Assembly: GCA_000708835.1 (NCBI GenBank)
Contig: DF237011.1
Span: 1 to 64,000, forward strand
Length of the DNA: 64,000 bases
Direction: 5' to 3'
DNA from: Klebsormidium nitens
Lineage: Eukaryota > Streptophyta > Klebsormidiophyceae > Klebsormidiales > Klebsormidiaceae
The notes under the pieces were generated by a model that worked only from the letters and a program-made list of their open reading frames with translations, ran no database searches and was not told where the DNA came from. Positions 1-19,800 of the stretch are shown here, in pieces. Position 1 is the first letter of the stretch; each line of letters starts with the position of its first letter. The position numbers and the translations under genes were made by a program.

Positions 1-1208
1 CGGTTTTACCAACTCTAAGGCCCGAGGCTTGGGGCCCTTTGCCTTAGGCTGGGCCGGAGGAGGGGGGGGGGGCTTGAGGCCTTGTGGGAAAGGGGCCTGT
101 AGAATACCTACCCCGCTGCCACTTCAAAATGACGGTACCCTTAAGCTTGGGCCTCCTCTCTTGCTCCGGAAAGGACGAATTGTAGCCGTCAATTTGTTGA
201 CGTTGACAAGATGGACGATGATGACAGCCTGGTCGCTTGTCCCCCAGCCATTTCGAGATTGTGCGTTCCGCCCGGTATAGGCTCCGGAATCCGCGCCCCT
301 CTCTACCTTAACCACCACGCCACCCCTAGCGTCCCCCGGGCGGAACACGTCAGGAGACGAGCCCCTTGGGACACAATGGAGTTGCTACGATCCATGCACG
401 CGGAACGTATTGTCGAATGACTGCTTCTAATCGACTCAATTCGGATGCACTGGCTCGACAATGTCGTCATTGCGGCGTGCGCCAAATCCGTTATTCCGCC
501 TACGTCATCGTGACACTCATCATCATTAGCAGCTTTTGCCACTAATCATCAGGTAAATCCAAATCATAGTAAATGCGATTTATCGTTGGGGCAGTAGGAG
601 ACTGTAGGACCGGACTCATGCTCGTCAATTTCCATGAAACTCAAGAAAAAATAATATAGTAAGCCCAGATAATTGTAAGGTAAGCGCACTGTGACGGGTA
701 GGGTTAGTATGGTGGTTAGGGTGGGTACGGGTGCGGAGCGGGTGTTTCACTTCAGGTTAGAGTTTTTAGTGTTAGTCGGAGCTTACTATTATCTTGGCTT
801 ACTATTATCTTTCTTATCTTATCTTCTTATTCAATTTCCGGGTTTGAAGTACGGTAGCTCGAGGTATGCATGTAAACGGCGCTGCAAATGGAGTTAAACA
901 ATCGATCAAATGGACGGTCATCCGTGAGCATTGGCAAATTAGTGGGGCAGCCGCACTGTCACTAGTGCCGCACATTTGAATCAGGCGCTAAAGTTGAACC
1001 ATATCGACGGCCGTGGATGTGGCGATTAAGGCAAGCTTATTCAAAGCCACACTAGAGAATCAGAACCAGAAATCGTCATGCATACCATTATGCACGTCCT
1101 TCTGGTCGTTGTGATGGAAGAATGACAACATTTTACAACGTTCACAGATACTTGGCTATGACAATCACGTGCCAGTGTAGCCTTGCTTTGCTCTCAGTAA
1201 GGAGGCAA
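1..1208. other. Intergenic, no gene recognised
   Basis: Short open frames on both strands show no family motif. The first 120 bp are G-rich with a run of nine or more G. A degenerate repeat copy occupies about 668-800. The stretch before 1209 probably includes the 3' UTR of GET3B. Confidence 0.5.
668..800 (+). repeat. Degenerate member of a short repeat family also found at 37473
   Basis: The segment GTGGGTACGGGTGCGGAGC followed by GGTGTTT, preceded by GACGGGT and GGGTTAG, recurs in reverse orientation inside the inverted-repeat element at 37473-37613. This copy lacks recognisable terminal repeats, so it is probably a decayed or truncated copy. Confidence 0.55.
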
Positions 1209-9748
<8,540 letters not shown>

Positions 9749-10552
9749 GGCGCCTAACAATTGGTCTAGAATGTGACAAAAGCTCAATCAAAGTTGGCTC
9801 CTCCAAAATCTGCCTCGGGGTCTGATAGAAAGAGTGGTGCACCTAGCAATCAACCAATGTCTTGAGGACAAGCACTATAAGCTACAACAGCGTTTTCAAC
9901 TGGTGCCTCCAGATGCTGGATGACTCGCTCAGACGGCAGCTGCGCCGGCGCCGTTCCTGCAGCAATTCGTCTGTAGTCAAAAGCATAAGCCGCAGTCGCT
10001 TTGCCAAAGGCTGTTTCAACAACACTCTGCTGGCCAGCCTCCCTCAGCAAAGTTTTCTGCTATAGAGCGCTGCAATTCCAAGAATGACAACCAAACGATG
10101 AATCATGAAGTGCTGTTGCAGTGTTGGCTTGGTCCAAAAGCACTTTTCCCTCCGGTGGCAGAAGCAAGGGCCTGATTCTTCAGTCTTTCGAGAGCCTTCG
10201 AAAATCCTCCGTCGAACTGTTTGCGCCGAGGAAGAACCCCCAAATGCTTCGACTTCGTTTTTGAGAAGGAACTTCAGTATACGTAGAACAGGCTCCCTGG
10301 AAGAAGGCTCTTCTGCTGGCGGTCACGCCACCCCTGCGAACGTGGCATCTTCTGCGGCGTCCAGCAGATGGTTCCTTCCTTTCTAAGACTTCTCTTTCAT
10401 TCTTTCTGAACAGCTTCCTCCAGCTTCCTTTCGAAATTCTGCTGTCGTTTCCCCAGCGCCCAGCGCCCTTCCAGACAACAGCATTACTTTACTTGGCTTC
10501 CTATCTGGTCTTGTTTTCCTGGAGTCCGCTCCTGCAGCTGCGCAGCCGATCG
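9749..10552. promoter_or_regulatory. Divergent 5' region of GET3B and CMC2
   Basis: About 800 bp separate the two proposed starts. The last 200 bp before CMC2 are pyrimidine-rich and probably transcribed as its leader. No specific element was recognised, and the left boundary depends on the tentative GET3B exon 1. Confidence 0.35.
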
Positions 10553-11389
10553 ATGCATCCCCCCCTGGCATTGCACAAGCACCCGGCCTGCAAGGCGCAG
10601 ATCCTGGCCCTGCAAGTGTGCCACTCAGAGCACCCGCTTGCCAAGTTTGTGGGGGTCTGCAATGAGGCCAAGTATGCACTGGACAAATGCTTCAGAGAGG
10701 AGGTGCACCGCCACCTTCTTAATTGATCGCCTGTGATTGGATTTTGCAGAAAGATTGGCCAACAACCTTGGGCCTGTTTGTGCGCTCAGTGTTTAAGATG
10801 CTTTGGACAGAACCACAGAAGGGCAAGGAAAGTAATGTCGGTGGTGGTAGAAACCAAACTTTCAGAATGAGAGGAACATAAGCTTAACTACTTTGGACAG
10901 AACAACAGAAGGGCAAGGAAAGTAATGAAGGTGGTGGTAGAAACCAAATTTTCGGATGAGAGGAACATAAGATTAGGAACATCCGTTTTGCGGGTGAACC
11001 AATACTGTTGTTGCCTTTTATAACAGTCTCTTCGAGCAATGCTGTATACAGGTTTTCTTTAGCTGGTGAAGGGGACATCTATGATGTGATCAGGTTAATT
11101 ACACATACAGATGCTAGAAGTAGACTAGTTTCTTAGCATTGGCTAGATTTCCCTGTTCCCGGTCCACTACTCGAGCTCTGTGACGTCGAACTTGTAAACA
11201 AGATCTCAAATTCTGGTTCCTGCAGGGTGAGATCTGTACATCTTCCTAGCTCACTTCCGATTGTGTGCCTTGCAGAAGCGAGTGAACAGTGCTAAGAACA
11301 GGGAAGAAAGCAAGCGCTTTCAAGAGCGACTTCAGAAGCGACGGGAAGAAGCAAGGCTAGAGAAGAATAGCGTCACTGCCAGTGGCTGA
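10553..11389 (+). CDS. CMC2: CMC2-like twin CX9C protein, cytochrome oxidase assembly
   Basis: Two exons, 10553-10702 and 11276-11389, encode 87 aa. The protein opens with MHPPLALHKHP, the signature N-terminus of the COX assembly mitochondrial protein 2 family. It then shows two exact CX9C pairs, Cys13/Cys23 and Cys36/Cys46, that form a helical hairpin closed by disulfides. A basic, charged C-terminal helix follows from about residue 51 (KRVNSAKNREESKRF). Family knowledge: such proteins are imported into the mitochondrial intermembrane space by the MIA40 relay and help assemble cytochrome c oxidase. The intron (10703-11275) begins GTGCAC, a weak donor, and ends TTGCAG; the exon phases fit only this way. 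The intron also contains a 90-bp direct duplication. No signal sequence is expected for this family. HAL3 starts only 296 bp downstream on the same strand. Confidence 0.9.
10801..10980 (+). repeat. Tandem duplication of about 90 bp in the CMC2 intron
   Basis: Two adjacent copies begin at 10801 and 10891, both starting CTTTGGACAGAAC and sharing a run through GGTGGTGGTAGAAACCAAA. They differ at a few positions. Unlike the ghost-exon arrays, the unit shows no similarity to the flanking exons. Confidence 0.9.
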
Positions 11390-11685
11390 CCATTGGCCCT
11401 TTAGGGCCACGGGAACCTGAGCCTCCCGCTATCGAACGCCGCAGCGTCTCTTCTAAAACTCGTTCGCGACAAAGCTTCTGACAGCGACTGACAGCGACTG
11501 CTTAACAAGAAGCAACTAGGAAACCTTGCGACGTCGCTTGAAGAACAAGCGACGTTGGTTCTGGTTGGGGAAGCGGTGTCTGTGTTTGAACAGAGTGTCG
11601 TTGAACAGTGATTCAATCTTAGCCTGCGGGTGTAGCACCAACGGTAAGGCTTCGGCTTTCAAATGAACGCAAGCGTACTCTGAGC

Positions 11686-14462
11686 ATGGCTACGGAACCA
11701 AAGGAGAGGGTGGGGCGGCCGCGCATTTTGCTGGGGGCAAGCGGAAGTGTTGCAGCAATCAAGGTGAGTGGGTATCCCTGCATTTGCAAAGGAGCAGATG
11801 TCTTTTTGGTTTACAAGGGGGGTGGGTTAGAGTGCCCTCACTAGGTGGCGTTCAAACAGTTTCGGGATGTACATCAAAGGTACATCCGAACCTGAAGACC
11901 ATGCCCTTTCGTAAGCCCTTCCAGAGTGGACACTGATTTGGCACGAGCTGATGCAATTATTCACCACTAGCCTTGACATACAAGTGGTTGCTACAATGTT
12001 GAAAGTTGCCATCTCCGACGCGCAAAGCCAAAATGTCATTATGGAACCTACAAAGCAATCTAGGGCGCTCTTCAAAGCAATCTACGGAGAGCGCCGATAC
12101 TTACACCGGTTTGCATTCCAGGTCGTTGAAGCGGGATCTAGACGCTGTGTGTCAATCTTCTGAGCTAGCCAGGCCCCAACTTAGCGCGGCAGTAATCACA
12201 AATACTGGAGTTGAGGGCGACTATTCCTAACACGAATCGTTTGCCTCAAACGTCACAGAGCTTCTGAGTTACGTGGGAGAGTTGCGGGGCGATTTTTGGG
12301 GATTGGTTGAGTCTAGAGTCTGTTACGAGTACTTCAAGCCCCCTTGGAAACGATCATCGTATTGACGGTTCAGATCCTTGTTCCGACCATTATGAACTGT
12401 CAATATCAAGATTGCACCCAACAAGACTCGGCAATCCTCATTTCCTGAGATTTACCGCGATTTGTTCGTGGCTTTGTTTCATTAAAAGGATGCTCGGTTG
12501 ATTCACGGGCAAGCGGTAAAGTCGAAGCTCGATTATCGCGATCCTTTGAAATGCACAGCAATCAGACTCGACGTTTCTTTAGAGGTGAACACTAAAGCGG
12601 TATTCTGATCGAACCTCCTGTCTCCGGTTTTGGGTGGTTTCGACCTTTTTGGAGTAGAGGGCACCCGGGGTCTTCGAAGGCAGGACACAAGTATAATGCT
12701 CACTCGGTTTATCAGCAAAACGATTGATCAGGCACATCTCAGCTCAGCACTTCCCTCCATTCTCTACAGTTGCACATTATTACAGCGGAGCTGGTCGAGA
12801 AGGCTGACGTCAGGATCGTGCTCACAAAGGCTGCACTTCACTTCGTGAAGAGAGAGGATCTGCCGTCGGGGGTGCCTATTTACACCGACGAGGACGAGTG
12901 GGCGACGTGGAGTAAAATTGGAGACGAGTAAGTCCCTTCATTGTGTATACTCTCAATTGATATCTGCTTCGTTTTGGGAAGTATGGCTTGCGGCCAACTA
13001 CATTTCGAAGACACGTCATTGTTCTTCTTGGGTCGCCTCCTCGCTTCCATGGAACCGTTCCTTTTTAAGATGAGTAAATTTGAGAGCGTCAGCCACTGGC
13101 GAATGAATGAGAAGCTTTGGGGGGGCGTAGAGACTAGCCGCAAAAATCATCATTTTACATTGAGCAGACTCGTCGAGGTGTTTTGTGTCTTGTTTGTATG
13201 CACTCGGCTCATTGCCTCCGTGTTTCTGAGTTGTGAGTCGCTTGCTCAATCAGCACTCCTAACATCTAGTAGCGAAACGCAACTCTCAGCGCAGAAGCAG
13301 TACAAAAACAAATGAACTCGTTACTTGGGTTTTAAGGGTCGGGCCCAGCACTCCAGCTGTTTTTGCTTCTCCTCTGAGATCTGCGCCAGTTGATGTCTTG
13401 TACGCATCGGTTCACGTCGGCAATATCTCAGCAGAGTAGAAGTTAATTTGCTTACAAGCAAGAATGGAAGAACGAAGGAATCAATGAGAAGACGCCGCTT
13501 CGTTACCGTCTGCATTTCGTTTCGACCTCCAGGTCGTCTGGAATGCGGCTATTGAAGAGTAGTGGAGAGTATGCGAAAGTTGCTGTAAAGTTGCGGCTTC
13601 CAATCAAATACCTGTTTTCGCAGCGTCCTCCATATCGAGCTCCGCAAGTGGGCGGACGTTCTTCTGATTGCGCCCCTGTCAGCAAACACGCTCGCCAAGA
13701 TTGCCGGCGGCCTGTGTGACAACCTGCTGACGTCAGTTGTGCGGGCGTGGGACTTCTCGAAGCCATTCCTAGGTGGGATTCCTTCTTCACGATTTTGCTG
13801 TTGGGCTTTCGTTTGGTAGAGGGGTGCCGTCCAAATTATACATTTTGCGCCCGCGGGCCTTTAGTGCATCAGAATATTAAGGACATGCTACCTCTTTTGA
13901 TTTCGTTACGTTTATATTGGTCGGTTCAGAAGTAATGAGAGTAAGAGTGGAATAGCAGCCTGGTATTCTCCCCAGATTCAGATTGGCACAAATCTGAGAG
14001 CTCTTGGTGCAGCAAATGCAGCGAGAGTTTTTTTCTTGCGACTTCTGGCTGTGCGCAAGATTTTTCACTCTGAGGTGTTTTTGCCATTTTGCGGATGCGA
14101 GTCGTACTTCTGTATCTTCTGTCTATCGGCGCTCTTTGTTTCCTTATCTGCCCCTGGTTTTTGTAACTCTTTTTGTAACTCTGACGCAAACGGAAGAATC
14201 TTTTCATGGGAAGACTGACCAAAGCGTCCGGTGATTGCCTCTTTGCATCTCGAGAACTTCACCGTTGCTTCTTGCAGTTGCTCCCGCGATGAACACGCAC
14301 ATGTGGGACAGCCCCTTCACCGGTCGGCACCTCAAAGAACTAGACACATTAGGCGTCAGGTTGATTGAGCCAGTCTCTAAAAAGTTGGCATGTGGAGATG
14401 TTGGTAATGGAGCAATGGCAGAACCGTCAAAAATTGTCGAAGCCGTCTGGTTGGTGTCGTGA
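11686..14462 (+). CDS. HAL3: HAL3-like phosphopantothenoylcysteine decarboxylase
   Basis: Four exons, 11686-11763, 12770-12927, 13624-13772 and 14278-14462, join in phase to a complete 189-aa protein, close to the usual size of the family. Seen: the N-terminal flavin-binding segment GASGSVAAIK, the acidic YTDEDEW stretch, the active-site region VLHIELRKWAD with the conserved His, the APLSANTLAKIAGGLCDN core, the substrate-clamp motif APAMNTHMW, and LACGDVGNGAMAE with the catalytic Cys. Family knowledge: this FMN protein decarboxylates 4'-phosphopantothenoylcysteine in coenzyme A synthesis, and in plants HAL3 is also linked to salt tolerance. Two codons are split by introns (Asp at 12927/13624 and Val at 13772/14278). 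The start at 11686 is the only in-frame ATG near the conserved core and gives a short polar N-terminus typical of plant HAL3. Confidence 0.93.
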
Positions 14463-15631
14463 GATTGCGCTACTTCTTCCTTGGAAGGGTTTGATGTGAC
14501 AGCCAGTAAGCCGGTATCAGTGTTGTAAACATACTGCGAACCTCCCTAGTAACTTGAACTCTTCAGGCCATGTGCTTGGTGTATTCTTCTTCCCACTCCT
14601 AGCTGGCAATTGTCACTTACAAGTAACTACGGAGCCAAAGGCTTTCAGTATCGCAAATTAAAGTTTGCGAATATGGTCAAGCATGAAATTTCACACTGAT
14701 CGAGCCAACCTAGCAACATAGCCACCTTCTGTATACCGTTTACAAGCAATTGGTTGTCCGCCTGGGCCCTCTGCGTTCCACGTGTATGATTAGTGTTTCA
14801 AATTTACTAAGTTAGCCGAGCTAGTTCTTCACGCCGCGCGCACATCATGATTTTGTAGGTGCGCGTGGGGACTTGATTATAGGCATATACATAATTAGTT
14901 CAATTACGTTGGAGAATTGTTGCGTACTGCACGTAACCAATTATATCCGATCATCACATGCAACTCATGCCTGTATACGCAAGGAATCCTCTTCAGACTC
15001 AGGCGCGGGAGACGGTGCGGCTCATCATGCACGCATAAACCGAATGAAGTTCTTGCCTGCATGCGTACGCGGTCTTCATTCCATTTTACTTGACATCATG
15101 CGCCTCACAATCATTGAATGCCGATGTCACACTACTTCATGCAACCTTGTAGTGACTAGCCGGCCGCGGCGGCTGTAGGCGGCCAACAACCAAATCTTGT
15201 ATTGATAAGTTCAAGCTTGCCAGGCCAAAGACTAGGCCAAGCAGGTATACATCATAATGTTATTGTTAAAGCAGTTGACTTGTGTCTCGTAACGACAACC
15301 CCCCAAACTGCGTGTGATTCTTATAGTAGCACTGGTCTAACTTATGGTGACATACATCGATGATTTACACGCAGATGTGTATGAAGCAGCTAAAGTGGTG
15401 CGTGTATGCAGAGCAATGCACAATGAGAACTCAAAGGTATCCGACATTGAAAACGTACTCGTAGAGCTAGTCTTACTTGCAACTCGCAATGACAGTCGTT
15501 CAGAACTCCCGCAACCGCTAGTAGCATCCAGATAGGTGTCAACCAGTGACTTCTCAAGTTATGCAAATTCTTGTCTTCAAGGCTGTTCTTGGTTACCAAA
15601 GATCCTAGGGTCTTTGACGGGTTGCATCTGA
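14463..15631. other. Intergenic between convergent HAL3 and zinc-ribbon genes
   Basis: No coding exon with family similarity was found. The two genes converge here, so their 3' UTRs should lie at its ends. Composition is more AT-rich than the exons. Confidence 0.5.
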
Positions 15632-16345
15632 TCAATCATGCAAAGACTGATCATTCTCACGGCTTCTAGCTGCACGAGCCCGAGCAGCCCAACAATCTCG
15701 ACAAGTATGCTTCAGACCGTCTAAGCTTGCTCTAGCAGCGTAAAATTCCGATGCTGGTTTTCGTGTGCGGCAAGTGCGACAAACCTTGCTTTGCACATGA
15801 AGCACATCCTGTGCCGTTCTCCTGGCCATATACTCCTTATTCCACTTTGAATGACATGACTTGCATCGGCTTCGCCGCCCGGTCCGGTTCCGAGTGCAGA
15901 TGTCAAAGCTGCTTGCCGGTTTGACCTCACCGCAAGAGATGCACCCCTTGGGGGTGTCGGTGGGTGGGAATGCCGGCTTCTTGCTACATTCCAAGCTGTC
16001 GCAACTGCGGCAGATTCCACGAGGTTTCTTTACACGCCATGCAAAGTCTCGCAGCTCCTTCACGAGGCCACACCTATAGCACTTCTTTGCATGCTGCTGC
16101 GCTTGCTCTGGGCTCATTGCCAGATGGTGAAGGGCACCCCCCCTCTTCTTAGCGCGGAGTGCCGCCAGGCATGCCCGACACGCATCTGTGCTCAGACCTG
16201 GAAGCCTGCGGATGCTCTCAAAGTCGACGAGCAGCTTGGATTGTTCACACAGTATGCAGGCTTTTGTGGCAGAGGAGGTTTGTTGGAGCGATGTTTGGGG
16301 TAACAAGATCTCCCCTGCCTCCGCCGCTTCCTCTGCTCTGCACAT
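15632..16345 (-). CDS. Four-module CxxC zinc-ribbon repeat protein, unknown function
   Basis: An uninterrupted frame of 237 codons from the ATG at 16345 contains four copies of one module: Cys-x2-Cys, a stretch with K-P/L-x-x-x-F, then Cys-x2-Cys after roughly 20 residues. The pairs read CILC/CRAC, CYRC/CRSC, CISC/CKSC and CRTC/CRDC, so about 16 cysteines can bind four metals. Similar modules occur singly in phage HNH and recombination-endonuclease-like proteins and in repeats in algae and mosses, where the role is unknown. Here no HNH or other catalytic motif is visible, so nucleic-acid or protein binding is the safest guess. The short tail is rich in Ala and Arg. An overlapping upstream frame (16671-16345) starts MALSSRSQCRAS and looks like an organelle transit peptide; it might be a 5' exon, but no convincing donor in the right phase was found. 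It is head-to-head with SHH. Confidence 0.6.
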   Translation of the reverse strand: MCRAEEAAEAGEILLPQTSLQQTSSATKACILCEQSKLLVDFESIRRLPGLSTDACRACLAALRAKKRGGALHHLAMSPEQAQQHAKKCYRCGLVKELRDFAWRVKKPRGICRSCDSLECSKKPAFPPTDTPKGCISCGEVKPASSFDICTRNRTGRRSRCKSCHSKWNKEYMARRTAQDVLHVQSKVCRTCRTRKPASEFYAARASLDGLKHTCRDCWAARARAARSRENDQSLHD

Positions 16346-16895
16346 CAAGCGCTGCTCGCTCTCTTTGCATCAAAATGCTGCTTTGTTGTTTGAAGGGCAG
16401 ATACACTGTGTTTAAGAGACCCATTGGAAAAGCTCGTATCCTGCTGGAAGAACAACTGGTGGTGGGCGCTGGGTAAATGAGTGGCTCGACTGGCAGTTCT
16501 CGTCTGGGCGCCCCCAAACTCTGCATCCTTGCTTGTGAAACCTCTGACAGCAAGACGCGCAAAATCTGCATAAGCTCCTCTGACAAAGACATTCCCATCT
16601 GCACCGTACTTGGCAGTTTGTGGCGCCACGAAAGCGGAGGCCCTACATTGTGACCTGCTGCTGAGTGCCATGGATTGACGGTGCCAGTAACAAGCTGGTA
16701 ATTAGCTGCCAAAAAATGGTAAGCCTCTTCAGCTTGGCAGGATTCCCTCCTCAAGCTTCCGTCACCGCCACGGAAGACCTGTAAAGACAAGCTGTTGCAA
16801 CATTGTCATGAGGAATGTTCAATGATGTTCAAGGAGGAAACTTTCCTTGAAGGCCCCGGGCCGGGGATCCCCATACTAAACTACGCGCACTGATC
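16346..16895. promoter_or_regulatory. Shared 5' region of zinc-ribbon gene and SHH
   Basis: The 550 bp between two divergent starts should hold both promoters, by position only. No TATA box or other element stands out. It also contains the open frame noted as a possible 5' exon of the zinc-ribbon gene. Confidence 0.35.
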
Positions 16896-19800
16896 ATGTT
16901 CGTTCCGCGCGCCAATTTCACTACAAACCCGCTAACCTTGTCTGCCCCTTGTTACAAACCACGGAACTCTTATACAGTTTTTGAACTTCCGCCAGCGAAG
17001 GTCACCGGAACCGCGGATGTTGATGCCCCACACTTTCTGAGCAGAATTCATGCAATGCTGGCCGATTGCAGGCTGTCCAGATTATCTTGAACAGTTCAGT
17101 AGGCGCTAGCAAAGCACGAGGTCCTGAGCATTTTCGAGTGAATGCTCATTTTGCGTTGCAGTTCGTTTGGAGAAGCCCTCCAGCCTCTAGTTGACAGTGC
17201 GACGAGCAGGGTTGTGAAAGATGGGGGGCAGAGCATTCCGGTTCTTGCCCAGTGAGGTGCGGCCGATCTTATCTCTGATTGGTGGTGCATTCTGATCCGG
17301 TGCCTAAGCGTTTGCAAGACAGAAAATATATGTTTGCTCGCTTGCAACCTGTTGCCTTCATCAGTCAGGTTCATTTAAATTGTTCTGGTGGGCCTCGGCG
17401 TTCAATGAAAGTCAGCGGTGCATTTGTCTGCCTTGCTCGCTAACCGCTAACCGCTAACCGCTAACCACTAATTGAAAGCTGTCAGAAGCATTCCAGATTC
17501 TCTATGGCATGTTGTCGGCCAAGCGGCTTGCTAACTTGTTCTCAATCTGTTCTTGGCAAACTACTTCTTGCTTCGTTGCTTACAAGAGGCTTCTGTTGTT
17601 TTCTTGAAATGTACCTTGAAAGATCTCCTGCACACTCCAATCGTAGTGCAAAAAATGTGAACTGCTTGGCGAGTAACAAAGATTGCTGACTGGCAGGTGG
17701 ATTTCTTGCTGGGGGAACTAGAGAAGCATGGCAAGACCCCACCCCAGCACATCTTGGAAGAGTACACAGTCCAGCTAAAGTAAGCTACTCTTTGATGTGC
17801 TCTGTGGTTGCAAGTCAGACACAGGGTGTAGAGAACAGTTGTGGATCTTTCGTGTATGCACATCGCTGATTAACTTGAGGGCGCGTATACTGAGCATCTG
17901 TCCTTTAAGCCCCTTCGGAACCTGAAGTGCCCATATCAGCGGTGACCCTTCTGAACCAGAAGGACAAACGACGTTGCCTCCTTTCCACCTTACATAACTC
18001 CCCGCTATCATCTTTGCTTGCAACCTTCATCACAACTCGAAGCCTAACACACTCAATTGGAGAAAAGACGACTGATGTCTGTGGTAATGAAATGCCTCGT
18101 ATCATGTTGGATAGTTAGCAGACGTTTCCTTGCCTGCTCACATTGATCAAGGCCAGCAAGCAATGCCACTTTCAGGCAGTGGGCCTGAGATCTGTAGCGT
18201 TGGAAAAGTATCTTGTTTTGAATGTCCACGTTTCAACCATCTTACACCCATCCAAGCTCTGAGGGCACACATTCCACGACGATGACTCTGGCCTGTGGGT
18301 CTTGAGTTTGTTAGAATTGACTGCAGTTGTCTCCTTTGGCTATCTCTCTTTCTCTTCAAAGTGTTGGCCGACCTGGGTTGCTCCTTCATCCAAACACTTT
18401 TCAGATTCAAGCATTTACTTCTTTACTTCAGCGGTTCTCAAATGGGGGGTCTGTCTCTGAAGTGTCCTCTCTTTTGTCCTCCGCTATGTATTCAGTACAA
18501 TCACAAAAGTGCCTTTCTTAGGCTCGCAACACGCCCCTCACCACTCTAGTTCTCCCGCCCGCAGTGCTGACCCCCAACGCCAGGCGGAGCCCATTGTCTC
18601 GAAGCAATTATGGAACTGGTTCCAAAATCGTCGCCACCACTTCCGAAAAGTTGCTGGCACGGTTAGCCCCCACAAGTTAACCAAACCTGCTGCAAACCGC
18701 GATTCTCCAGCGCCGGAACCAGCCAGGCAAACAGCGCCGCAGCCGCCGCAGCCAAGCCCCCTTGGTAAGCTCCAAGAACGGGTTAAGGATTTCTAGAACC
18801 TGTTTTGATTGAGTTAATATGGAGGTTCACCAACAAGGGGTTTGCTTTCTGATTGCGAGAGGCGCCGCGAGCGGCCCCACCCAAGCCCCCTTGGTTAGCT
18901 CCAAGAACGACTTAAGGGTTTCTCAAACCATATTTAGTTGGGTTACAATGGACGTTCACCGACCAGAGGTTTGCTAACCCAAATCTGCAGCCGCCTCAGC
19001 CAAGCCCCCTTGGTAAGCTCTAAGAACGGGTTACGGAATCTTAGAACCCCGTTTTAGCCGGGTTGTTATGGAGGTTCAACGACCAGGGGTTTCTTAACCC
19101 GATTCCAATTGCCTCAGCCAAGCCCCCTTGGTAAGCTCTAAGAACGAGTTAAAGGTTTTCTAGAACCTTCTTTTCGTTTGGTTATCATGGTAGTTCAGCG
19201 ACCAGGGGTTTGCTGACCCGATCCCGTGCTGAGCCGCAGCCGCCGCAGCCAAGCCTTCTTGTAGCTCTGAGAACGGGTTAAGGGGTTCCTGAGCCTTGTT
19301 TTAGTTGGGTTAACACGGAGGTTCACCGATCAGGGTTTCTTAACCCGATTCTGAGCAGCGCCGCAGCCGCCGGAGTCAAGCCCCCTGGATAAGATCCAAG
19401 AACGACCCAGGGTTTTTTGAACTTTTGTTTGAGTCCGGTTATTATGGAGGTTTACCGACCAGGGGTTTGCTAACCTGACCAGCGCCGCAACGGCCTCACT
19501 CAAGCCCCCTTGGTAAGCATTGAAGACGGTTTGAGGGTTTCTTGAACTTTGTTTATCCGGGTTGATATGGAGGTTCATCAACCAGGGTCTCTTAATCCGA
19601 CTTTGAGCAGCGCCGTAACGGCCTCACCCAAGCCCCCTTGGTAAGTATAAGTCGGTTTAAGGATTTCTTGTTTTTCATTTCAATTGGCTCGTAAAGGAAG
19701 TTCCACGACTAGGGGTTTGTTAACCAGGTTTTGAAAGATGAACTGAAACAAAAAGCTAATAAACGTATAAATGCTAGGGCCAGGTTTTGTTTCGCTGTAC

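Noticed and set aside
16245-16790. 181-codon open frame on the minus strand overlapping the zinc-ribbon gene start
   Set aside because: No family similarity and unbiased composition; a shadow of other frames.
18765-19700. CRISPR-like regular array
   Set aside because: Units are 118-129 bp with no short conserved repeat and variable spacers; every unit derives from the SHH exon 3 end and its intron.
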